From Deltaproteobacteria bacterium RIFCSPHIGHO2_12_FULL_43_9 (lineage in GTDB: Bacteria; Bdellovibrionota; O2-12-FULL-43-9): a stretch of DNA of 9,634 bases. A program made the translations under genes and the position numbers. The notes below the pieces were generated by a model. That model had not been told where the DNA came from. It saw only the letters and a list, made by a program, of their open reading frames with translations, and made no database searches. Positions 4,418 through 9,634 of the stretch are shown in pieces (the stretch's first letter is position 1; every line of letters begins with the position of its first letter). Location of the stretch: NCBI GenBank assembly GCA_001798265.1, contig MGRR01000015.1:1-9634 (forward strand), given 5' to 3'.

Positions 4418-7159
4418 TTAACCAATGACCCTTTTTAGAGCGCGGTTCAGTTTTTGCAGGGTCTCACTCAGTTCGGTTTGCCTCCCCTTCTCCTGCTCTA
4501 TAATTTCTGTTGGGGCGCCTTTCATAAATTTTTCACTTGATAACTTAGCCTCTGCCCTGGAGAGGTCGGATTCGCATTTTTTAATCTCTTTTTCTAGCCT
4601 CTTCTTCTCCTCGTCGAAGTTTATTACCCCTTCCAGTGGTATCTGAATTTCAACCTCACCAAACGCATCCGTGGCTGAATGGGGTATTGGTGCAAGCTCT
4701 GATTTTAGTTTCAACTCTTTCAGTCTCGCTAGCATTATTATCCCCGCTTCCTCCTTCTCAAAAAGTTTAAGCACTGCTGTTGGTGCAGAGATAGATACTG
4801 AAAGCCTGGTTGCCGGTGGAATTCTATGCTCTCCCCGGATTGTTCTAATGGCATTAGTAACGGTTTGAATATGTGACATGTCTGTAAGCGCGTTTTTATC
4901 AATAGCTTTTGGTTCAGGGATCGGGAATGTAGCTACAGAAATAGATATCCCTTCTCTTTGCGGGAGAGATTGCCAAATCTCTTCCGTAATAAAGGGAATT
5001 ATTGGATGGAGAAGCCTTAGAGTTCCTTCGTATACCTCAAAAAATGTTTTTTGAGTGACCATGCGTGATTCCGGCGATCCCTGAAGGGACAATTTTGAGA
5101 GCTCAAGATACCAGTCGCAGAATTCATGCCAGGTGAAATGATACAGCTGATCGGCAGCATCGTTTAATCGAAACTCCTCAAGCGCTTTGGTCACCGACTC
5201 TATAACCTGGTTGTAACGTGAGCGAATCCATTTGTCTGCCAGAGATCCTTCGCATTTATAGTCATCCCCAGCGAGTGAAACGAGCGTTGGGGATCTCCCC
5301 GTGGAGACCCCGGCCCCCCACGCCTTCGGCTGGGGGCTTCGGCGCGGCTGGGGGTGACGTTTTGGGTCGAAGCCTTCGAGATTCATGTGAAGAAATCGTG
5401 CCGCGTTCCAAATCTTATTTAGGAAGTAGCGGTAGCCCTGAATCCTCTCATTGCTTAACTTTAAATCTTTGCCTGGGCCACCAAGTGAGATGAGCGTGAA
5501 TCGTAGGGCATCTGCGCCGAATTCATTAATTGAGTCCAAGGGATCTATGACGTTACCCTTGGATTTACTCATCTTCTGCCCCTTTTCATCGCGAACCATT
5601 CCGTGCAGATAGACGTACGAAAAAGGGATTTTTCCGGTGAATTTCAGACCCATCATGATCATTCTCGCAACCCAGAAAAATATGATGTCATATCCGGTTT
5701 CCATGACAGATGTGGGATAGAATTCTTCGAGGTCTTTTGTTTTTTTCGGCCACCCCAGGGTTGAAAATGGCCAGAGTGCGGATGAAAACCATGTATCGAG
5801 TACATCCGGGTCTTGTTTGAGCGATGTCGACTGACATTCAGGGCATTTTTTTACACTGCTTCTGGCTACGGTTATTTTTTCACATTCCTCGCAGTACCAG
5901 GCCGGTATTCTATGTCCCCACCAAAGTTGTCGTGATATGCACCAATCCTGAATATTCTCCATCCAGTTGAAATAAATCTTCTCCCAGTTGGAGGGGAGGA
6001 TTTTTATATCGCCATTTTTTACGGCTTTGATCGCGGGTTTTGCCAGCGATTCCATTTTCATAAACCATTGGGTTGAGATTGTCGGCTCAATAATTGTTGA
6101 GCACCTCTGGCATAAACCCACGGAGAGGATATGAGGCTTGATTTCACCCAGTAGATCCAATCTTTTTAAATCCTCAACTATTTTTTCCCTGCATTTAAAT
6201 CTATCCAGCCCTTTATACGGGCCGGCATTTTCGTTCATGGTTCCGTCATGAGACATTACAGAAATAATTGGCAGTTTATGTCTTGTCCCAATCTGAAAAT
6301 CGTTTGGATCATGTCCGGGTGTGATTTTAAGACACCCGGCACCAAACTCTTTGTCTACGTATTCATCAGCAATGACCGGAATTGGTCTGTTTAACAATGG
6401 CAGAAGTACATTTTTTCCTATAAATCCCTTATAGCGCTTATCATCGGGATGTACTGCGAGGGCGGTGTCGCCCAGCATTGTCTCAGGTCTTGTGGTGGCA
6501 ACGGTTAAAAATTCTCCACTGTTTTTTACAAGAGGGTACTTAATCTCCCACAAAAAGCTTGACCGGTTTTCATGATCCACCTCAAGGTCTGAAACGGCCG
6601 TGTGACAACGGGGGCACCAGTTAACAAGATATTCTCCACGATAAATTAATCCCTCTTCATACAGGGCAACGAAGACCTCACGTACTGCCGTGCTTAAGCC
6701 CTCATCAAGGGTAAATCGGTCTCTATTCCAATCAACAGAACATCCGAATGCCCTTAGTTGCTCCTCAATTCTTGAGCTGTATTGTTTGACCCATTGCCAA
6801 ACGCGCTCCTCAAATTTCTCTCTTCCAAGTTTGTGCCTGTCCGTCCCTTCATTGGATAATTCTTTTTCAACAACGTTTTGAGTGGCAATGCCGGCGTGAT
6901 CCTTACCCGGTAGCCAGAGGGTTTTAAAACCGCTCATTCGCTTCCACCTGACCAGAACATCTTCAATCGTGTAGCTGAGTGCGTGTCCTTGATGAAGCAA
7001 ACCGGTTACGTTCGGCGGTGGTATAACGATGGTGAAGGTTTTTTCCCTTTTAGGGGCGTGCTCAGGTGTGAATTCTGGTGAGAAAAGATTCCTATCCAAC
7101 CAAAACTGGTACCACTTTTTTTCCGCTGCTTTTGGTTCGTATCCCTTTGAAAGCTCCAT
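4418..7159 (-). CDS. valS: Valyl-tRNA synthetase with a repeat-encoded insertion
   Basis: ValRS, a class Ia synthetase, charges tRNA-Val and edits mischarged threonine. Visible in order: PPPNVTGLLHQGHAL with the HIGH-type HQGH at 56-59; WCPRCHTAVSD; the CP1 editing-domain motif TTRPETMLGDTALAVHP; Cys pairs CQRC, CEEC and CPEC of zinc-ribbon type; DTWFSSALWPFSTLGW; ETGYDIIFFWVARM; KMSKS at 529-533; an anticodon-binding domain; and a C-terminal coiled coil (about 845-913, INFDEEKKRLEKEIKK onward) forming the tRNA-binding arm. The HIGH context reads GLLHQGH rather than the more common GSLHMGH. At 913 residues it is about 39 longer than typical. The surplus is a Pro/Arg/Gly-rich segment (600-638) between FDP and SLADKW, at the junction of catalytic and anticodon domains, encoded by a palindromic repeat. 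Frame is intact, so I judge it functional. It leads a probable valS-thiN pair. No ribosome binding site is evident before the ATG. Confidence 0.97.
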   Translation of the reverse strand: MELSKGYEPKAAEKKWYQFWLDRNLFSPEFTPEHAPKREKTFTIVIPPPNVTGLLHQGHALSYTIEDVLVRWKRMSGFKTLWLPGKDHAGIATQNVVEKELSNEGTDRHKLGREKFEERVWQWVKQYSSRIEEQLRAFGCSVDWNRDRFTLDEGLSTAVREVFVALYEEGLIYRGEYLVNWCPRCHTAVSDLEVDHENRSSFLWEIKYPLVKNSGEFLTVATTRPETMLGDTALAVHPDDKRYKGFIGKNVLLPLLNRPIPVIADEYVDKEFGAGCLKITPGHDPNDFQIGTRHKLPIISVMSHDGTMNENAGPYKGLDRFKCREKIVEDLKRLDLLGEIKPHILSVGLCQRCSTIIEPTISTQWFMKMESLAKPAIKAVKNGDIKILPSNWEKIYFNWMENIQDWCISRQLWWGHRIPAWYCEECEKITVARSSVKKCPECQSTSLKQDPDVLDTWFSSALWPFSTLGWPKKTKDLEEFYPTSVMETGYDIIFFWVARMIMMGLKFTGKIPFSYVYLHGMVRDEKGQKMSKSKGNVIDPLDSINEFGADALRFTLISLGGPGKDLKLSNERIQGYRYFLNKIWNAARFLHMNLEGFDPKRHPQPRRSPQPKAWGAGVSTGRSPTLVSLAGDDYKCEGSLADKWIRSRYNQVIESVTKALEEFRLNDAADQLYHFTWHEFCDWYLELSKLSLQGSPESRMVTQKTFFEVYEGTLRLLHPIIPFITEEIWQSLPQREGISISVATFPIPEPKAIDKNALTDMSHIQTVTNAIRTIRGEHRIPPATRLSVSISAPTAVLKLFEKEEAGIIMLARLKELKLKSELAPIPHSATDAFGEVEIQIPLEGVINFDEEKKRLEKEIKKCESDLSRAEAKLSSEKFMKGAPTEIIEQEKGRQTELSETLQKLNRALKRVIG
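5243..5362. repeat. Palindromic element inserted in frame within valS
   Basis: The core is bounded by inverted ends GTCATCCCCAGC (5261-5272) and GCTGGGGGTGAC (5347-5358), 11 of 12 complementary, with the odd pair G-T. A GC-rich inner hairpin (about 5313-5337) contains CGCCTTCGGCT. The flank AGAGATCCTTCGC (5241-5253) and words GGATCTCCC, CGCCTTCGGCT and GTCATCC recur in the palindrome at 8879-8951, so both belong to one repeat family. The region encodes valS residues 600-638, which other ValRS proteins lack. Its base composition is far more GC-rich than the surrounding gene. Boundaries are approximate, because part of the AGAGATCC flank may be native valS sequence encoding Gly-Ser-Leu. Confidence 0.75.
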
Positions 7160-7231
7160 AACTTAAGAGTGATAACATGTTTTTTTAATTTCTTTAAAGG
7201 TTAATGTTTATATGATAACTTTACGGACTAT
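7160..7231. promoter_or_regulatory. AT-rich divergent promoter region valS/PilZ gene
   Basis: The 72 bases between the two start codons are strongly AT-rich, with a T-tract near 7180-7186. On the plus strand TATGAT (7211-7216) is a 5-of-6 match to a -10 hexamer and would start the PilZ transcript about 9 bases before its ATG. No convincing -35 stands 16-18 bases upstream. The valS promoter on the other strand is not recognisable. Neither gene has a clear ribosome binding site. Confidence 0.35.
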
Positions 7232-7558
7232 ATGTCGGAAAGACCCCTTCGAAAGCATGCGCGCCGCAAGATTGAGGTTCTGGTCTCGCTCAATATTTCG
7301 GGAAAAGAAGAGGAGTGCAGCACTCGCGAGCTGGGTGAGGGTGGATTATTTATTATAACTGATGATCCCCTGGATGTTGGATCTAAAACCGCCTTAAATC
7401 TTAAGATTGGAAAAGAATCGATCAGGGTAGATGGCGAGGTAATCTATACTCTCTCTAAAGAAAAGGCTAAAGAAGAAGGTCGTGAGCCGGGAATGGGGAT
7501 TCGTTTTGTTAACCTTGCGCCGGCAGTGAAAAATAAACTTACTTCGTTGATATTCTAA
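7232..7558 (+). CDS. Small single-domain PilZ protein
   Basis: The 108-residue product is a stand-alone PilZ domain, the fold that usually senses cyclic di-GMP and passes the signal to a partner. Seen: an N-terminal RxxxR (R7-K8-H9-A10-R11) before the first strand, the turn TRELGEGGLFI (31-41), PLDVGSKTALNLKI, DGEVIYT (67-73) and the ending PGMGIRFVNL (86-95). The pattern resembles the Myxococcus-type PilZ paralogue family (TIGR02266). The second binding motif, normally D/N-x-S-x-x-G, reads E33-L-G35-E-G-G38, so both the acidic/Asn and the Ser positions are changed and cyclic di-GMP binding is doubtful. There is no signal peptide or membrane segment, so it is cytoplasmic. Its stop overlaps the antiporter start as TAATG, suggesting coupled translation. 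What it controls is unknown; the antiporter is the obvious candidate. Confidence 0.85.
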   Translation: MSERPLRKHARRKIEVLVSLNISGKEEECSTRELGEGGLFIITDDPLDVGSKTALNLKIGKESIRVDGEVIYTLSKEKAKEEGREPGMGIRFVNLAPAVKNKLTSLIF

Positions 7559-8751
7559 TGGATATATCTCTCATACTTTTTGAACTGATGGTTATTCTGA
7601 TTGCCGCCAAATTGGGAGCATTCCTTTTTGAGCGAATAGGCCAGCCTCCGGTACTCGGGGAACTGGTTGTCGGTATTATTCTTGGGAATATGGCCTTTTT
7701 TACCAATGGTGCCGTTCAGTGGTTTACATTTTTCAGAACCGATGAGTTTATTCATATATTCTCAGAGATAGGCGTAATCATATTATTGTTTGAAATAGGG
7801 CTTCAAAGTGACATCTCTGAATTGCTAAAGGTAGGTTTTCCGGCAGCACGGGTTGCGGTAGTAGGTGTAGTACTCCCTTTCGCGCTGGGCTATTGGCTGA
7901 CAATGGGCCTGGGAATAAGTTCGGATTTTAATGTGGCGCTCTTTATGGGTGCTACACTGACAGCCACGAGTGTTGGGATTACAGCGCGGGTTTTAAAGGA
8001 TCTGGGTAAACTGGATCTATCGGAATCGAGAATAATCTTAGGCGCGGCCGTAATAGATGATGTATTGGGTTTAATCGTTTTAGCTATTGTAAGCGGGATT
8101 GTAACTACGGGTGCCGCCAATTTCTCTTCAACCGCGATTGTCTCTTTAAAGGCGTTTGGTTTTCTCATCGGTGGTGTTCTTATAGGCAGATGGGGTGCTC
8201 CATACGTAATGAAACTTTTCCAAAAGATTGAAGTGCAGGGGGTCAAACTTGCTGCGGCCCTGGGGGCGGCCTTTTTAGGGGCTATTCTTGCTAAAAAAAT
8301 TGGCCTTGCTCCAATAGTTGGCGCTTTCGCGGCAGGTTTATGTCTGGATGATGTGCAGTTTAGGGGGTTTAATGAAAAACGATCCCTTGAGGAGATTATT
8401 TCTCCAATTTCAGACCTCTTTATCCCTGTGTTTTTTGTTGTAATAGGAACCTCTGTTCAGATTGAAGCGCTTTTGAGTAAAGAAATTTTATGGATGGGCA
8501 GTATATTAACCTTCGCGGCGATTTTTGGAAAATATTTGGCAGGCTTTGCCGCTTACCCAAGAAAACTTGATTTTCAATCTATTGGAATTGGAATGATTCC
8601 AAGAGGTGAGGTTGGGTTGATCTTTGCCTCTGAAGGGAAAAGGCTTGGGATTATCACTGATACCCTTTTTTCCATGGTCGTTTTGCTTGTTATGATTACA
8701 ACGTTAATTACTCCGCCGATTCTTTCCATCTTTTTAAAAAGAACCAAATAA
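7558..8751 (+). CDS. CPA2-family cation/proton antiporter (NapA/KefB-like, no RCK domain)
   Basis: This integral inner-membrane protein of 397 residues belongs to the Na+/H+ exchanger superfamily (PF00999) and probably exchanges Na+ or K+ for protons to control pH and ions. About twelve or thirteen hydrophobic segments fill the length. Visible family features: GQPPVLGELVVGIILG (28-43) after the first helix, FSEIGVIILLFEIGL (68-82), the unwound helix GATLTATSVGITARVL (131-146), the ion-binding Asp pair in AAVIDDVLG (D167-D168), GAFAAGL (255-261), a Lys at 325 in FGKYLAGF likely equivalent to the conserved Lys of Thermus NapA, and GMIPRGEVGLIFA (345-357). There is no C-terminal RCK/TrkA_N nucleotide domain, unlike KefB/KefC. 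The ion cannot be told from sequence alone. The start codon overlaps the PilZ stop by one base and has no ribosome binding site of its own, so it is probably translated by reinitiation. No intrinsic terminator follows. Confidence 0.93.
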   Translation: MDISLILFELMVILIAAKLGAFLFERIGQPPVLGELVVGIILGNMAFFTNGAVQWFTFFRTDEFIHIFSEIGVIILLFEIGLQSDISELLKVGFPAARVAVVGVVLPFALGYWLTMGLGISSDFNVALFMGATLTATSVGITARVLKDLGKLDLSESRIILGAAVIDDVLGLIVLAIVSGIVTTGAANFSSTAIVSLKAFGFLIGGVLIGRWGAPYVMKLFQKIEVQGVKLAAALGAAFLGAILAKKIGLAPIVGAFAAGLCLDDVQFRGFNEKRSLEEIISPISDLFIPVFFVVIGTSVQIEALLSKEILWMGSILTFAAIFGKYLAGFAAYPRKLDFQSIGIGMIPRGEVGLIFASEGKRLGIITDTLFSMVVLLVMITTLITPPILSIFLKRTK

Positions 8752-8791
8752 TTCGCGGGCTCTTTCCGGAATTTAGTGGAACCTTGCTGAC

Positions 8792-8894
8792 GTCATCCTG
8801 AGCAGAACCATCCGTCATCCTGAGCAGAACCATCCGTCATCCTGAGCAGAACCATCCGTCATCCTGAGCAGAACCATCCGTCATCCTGAGCAGA
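8792..8894. repeat. Four perfect 22-bp tandem repeats plus a partial fifth
   Basis: The unit starts GTCATCCTGAGCAGAA and ends CCATCC. Copies are at 8792-8813, 8814-8835, 8836-8857 and 8858-8879, all identical, and a 15-base fifth copy (8880-8894) forms the left arm of the adjoining palindrome. The unit is thus an amplification of the end of that palindrome plus six extra bases. Copies abut with no spacers, so this is a minisatellite, not a CRISPR. It starts 40 bases after the antiporter stop and is untranslated as far as I can see. Confidence 0.93.
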
Positions 8895-8951
8895 GCGAAG
8901 GATCTCCCGCTAAATTGTGAAGAGATCCTTCGCCTTCGGCTCAGGATGACG
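8879..8951. repeat. Long imperfect palindrome (GTCATCCTGAGC family)
   Basis: Outer arms CGTCATCCTGAGC (8879-8891) and GCTCAGGATGACG (8939-8951) are perfect 13-base complements. Inside, GCGAAGGATCTC (8895-8906) and GAGATCCTTCGC (8922-8933) are perfect 12-base complements around a 15-base loop. The two helices are separated by small asymmetric bulges (AGA against CTTCG). Similar GTCATCCTGAGC...GAAGGATCTC elements are widespread interspersed repeats in bacterial genomes. It shares several words with the insert in valS. No T-run follows either side, so it is not a typical terminator, though it could still stabilise or end the antiporter mRNA. Confidence 0.85.
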
Positions 8952-9010
8952 TACGAGACACTGTTGTGTATCACGATCAGCCCCCACTAAAAAACGGAAA
9001 GAATCAATTC

Positions 9011-9028
9011 GTGTCAAAATTTTGACAC
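9011..9028. promoter_or_regulatory. 18-bp perfect palindrome, likely regulator binding site
   Basis: GTGTCAAAATTTTGACAC is perfectly symmetric (9+9). It includes TGT-N10-ACA, the spacing of NifA-type upstream activator sites, and its centre is about 77 bases upstream of the start predicted from the sigma-54 promoter at 9071-9086. That is where bacterial enhancer-binding proteins usually bind. Nothing nif-related is nearby, so the actual regulator is unknown. An ordinary dimeric repressor or activator site is also possible. Confidence 0.6.
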
Positions 9029-9070
9029 CTGATATCTGGCTAACCTACGGAAAATTCAAGAACTCACTCA

Positions 9071-9086
9071 TGGCATAACAATTGCT
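9071..9086 (+). promoter_or_regulatory. Sigma-54 (-24/-12) promoter of the TPR gene
   Basis: TGGCATAACAATTGCT matches the consensus TGGCAC-N5-TTGCW with one mismatch (T for C at the end of the first box). The invariant GG and GC are separated by exactly ten bases. Transcription would start near 9096-9098, just before the ribosome binding site GGGAGGG (9099-9105) and the ATG at 9109. Position, orientation and the upstream palindrome agree. If real, the TPR gene is expressed only when an enhancer-binding protein activates sigma-54 polymerase. Confidence 0.65.
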
Positions 9087-9108
9087 GAAGATCATTATGG
9101 GAGGGTGT

Positions 9109-9634
9109 ATGGTCAAGCTTGGAATTGAGCGATCTGAGCTTCTAAAATATGCCCGGTTATTGTCCGAAAGCGGCGATAAAATTAATGCCCGCCGTATATA
9201 TAGATTTCTAATCCATCAAAATGGCAATGACACCGAAGCCCTAACTGGGCTTTCAGGATTGGTAGAGGTAGATTCCAAAGAATCTACAGTAGCTTCAGGT
9301 TTTGAAGGGGAATCCAAGGAGGCATCGCGTCAGACAATTGATGATGTCGAGGCAAAGCTGGGGCATGGGAATCTGGAGCGGCCAGAGAGAATCACCCTTA
9401 TGGTTAATGCGGGTGTTCTCTCCTTTAAGGCTGGAAAGACATTTCAGGCCAGATACTACTTCAAGCAGGTTTTGCAGCTTGACCCAAATAATTCACGGGC
9501 CCATTGTGGGCTTGCGATGGTTCATTGGAAACGGGGCAGAATCCATGATGCATGGCTTGAGTTCATGGGTGCGCTAGACCTTGAAATCTCTAATCTTACC
9601 GCCCTTTTTGGCCTTCTCCACGTAGCCCAGGCGC
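9109..9634 (+). CDS. TPR-repeat protein, N-terminal part (runs off window)
   Basis: An open frame from ATG at 9109 continues without a stop to the window edge, 175 codons so far. Helix-turn-helix units of tetratricopeptide type are visible: LLKYARLLSESGDKINARRI (about 11-30), then after a polar linker (about 50-95) MVNAGVLSFKAGKTFQARYY and on to LQLDPNNS (about 98-130), then AHCGLAMVHWKRGRIHDAW to about 163, and the start of another. TPR arrays bind partner proteins; the specific role cannot be told. There is no signal peptide, so it is cytoplasmic if the start is right. GGGAGGG lies four bases before the ATG. An in-frame ATG at 9097 would place the ribosome binding site inside the gene and is less likely. 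The sigma-54 promoter upstream hints at a conditional role such as motility, surface structures or stress, which is inference only. Confidence 0.8.
   Translation, partial: MVKLGIERSELLKYARLLSESGDKINARRIYRFLIHQNGNDTEALTGLSGLVEVDSKESTVASGFEGESKEASRQTIDDVEAKLGHGNLERPERITLMVNAGVLSFKAGKTFQARYYFKQVLQLDPNNSRAHCGLAMVHWKRGRIHDAWLEFMGALDLEISNLTALFGLLHVAQA

Larger units (their letters stand above)
8752..9108. other. Intergenic region between antiporter and TPR gene
   Basis: These 357 bases contain no reading frame I can support. From left to right they hold 40 bases without an evident signal, the 22-bp tandem repeats, the long palindrome, about 60 bases with nothing recognised, the 18-bp palindrome, and the sigma-54 promoter leading into the TPR gene. 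No tRNA, transposase or attachment site is seen. Confidence 0.8.

Noticed and set aside
5243..5362. Frameshift or pseudogene in valS
   Set aside because: The frame stays open through the insert and both flanking domains are intact in the same frame with all catalytic motifs.
5218..5493. Plus-strand 91-residue reading frame across the valS repeat
   Set aside because: It is antisense to well-conserved valS, has no ribosome binding site and owes its length to the stop-poor GC-rich repeat.
7890..8246. Minus-strand 118-residue reading frame
   Set aside because: It is a shadow of the antiporter; its composition is the reverse-frame image of the transmembrane segments.
8792..8894. CRISPR array
   Set aside because: The 22-bp units are directly adjacent with no spacers, and no cas gene is nearby.
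9011..9028. NifA binding site in the strict sense
   Set aside because: The TGT-N10-ACA spacing fits, but no nitrogen-fixation gene is near and many palindromes fit so loose a pattern; kept only as a generic activator site.
9302..9577. Plus-strand 91-residue reading frame near the right edge
   Set aside because: It lies in another frame of the TPR gene, whose frame has repeat motifs, a good ribosome binding site and a promoter.

Overview
The window looks like a chromosomal segment of a free-living Gram-negative bacterium of moderate GC. The best guess is a Deltaproteobacteria-like lineage. That rests on three things: a PilZ protein resembling the Myxococcus-type PilZ paralogues, a good sigma-54 promoter, and interspersed palindromic repeats common in such genomes. 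None of these proves the taxonomy. Coding density is high, and most genes are housekeeping.

Layout. Positions 1-1998 (minus strand) hold the conserved block rpsB-tsf-pyrH: ribosomal protein S2, elongation factor Ts and UMP kinase (cut by the left edge). Upstream of rpsB lies a structured leader that can fold as a pseudoknot covering its ribosome binding site, then a perfect GGGGACAGAGGAAT hairpin of REP type. Next is a solitary mreB (minus), with no mreC or mreD beside it. It is divergent from hpt (plus, hypoxanthine phosphoribosyltransferase). The 3' end of hpt overlaps the 3' end of a thiamine pyrophosphokinase gene, which follows valS (valyl-tRNA synthetase) in a minus-strand pair. ValS carries an in-frame extra segment of about 39 residues encoded by a GC-rich palindromic repeat.

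Divergent from valS is a plus-strand pair in which a small PilZ-domain protein overlaps, by one base (TAATG), a CPA2-family cation/proton antiporter. A 357-base gap follows, with four perfect 22-bp tandem repeats, a long palindrome of the same family as the valS insert, an 18-bp perfect palindrome and a sigma-54 (-24/-12) promoter. These last two face a TPR-protein gene that runs off the right edge.

Functionally the window covers translation (S2, EF-Ts, ValRS), nucleotide and cofactor metabolism (PyrH, Hpt, TPK), cell shape (MreB), and a possible signalling-ion transport pair (PilZ and antiporter). I do not see a defence system, mobile gene cassette or wholly new enzyme system. The unusual content is regulatory RNA, regulatory DNA and repeats: the S2 leader pseudoknot, the palindromic element translated inside valS, and the sigma-54 control region of the TPR gene.
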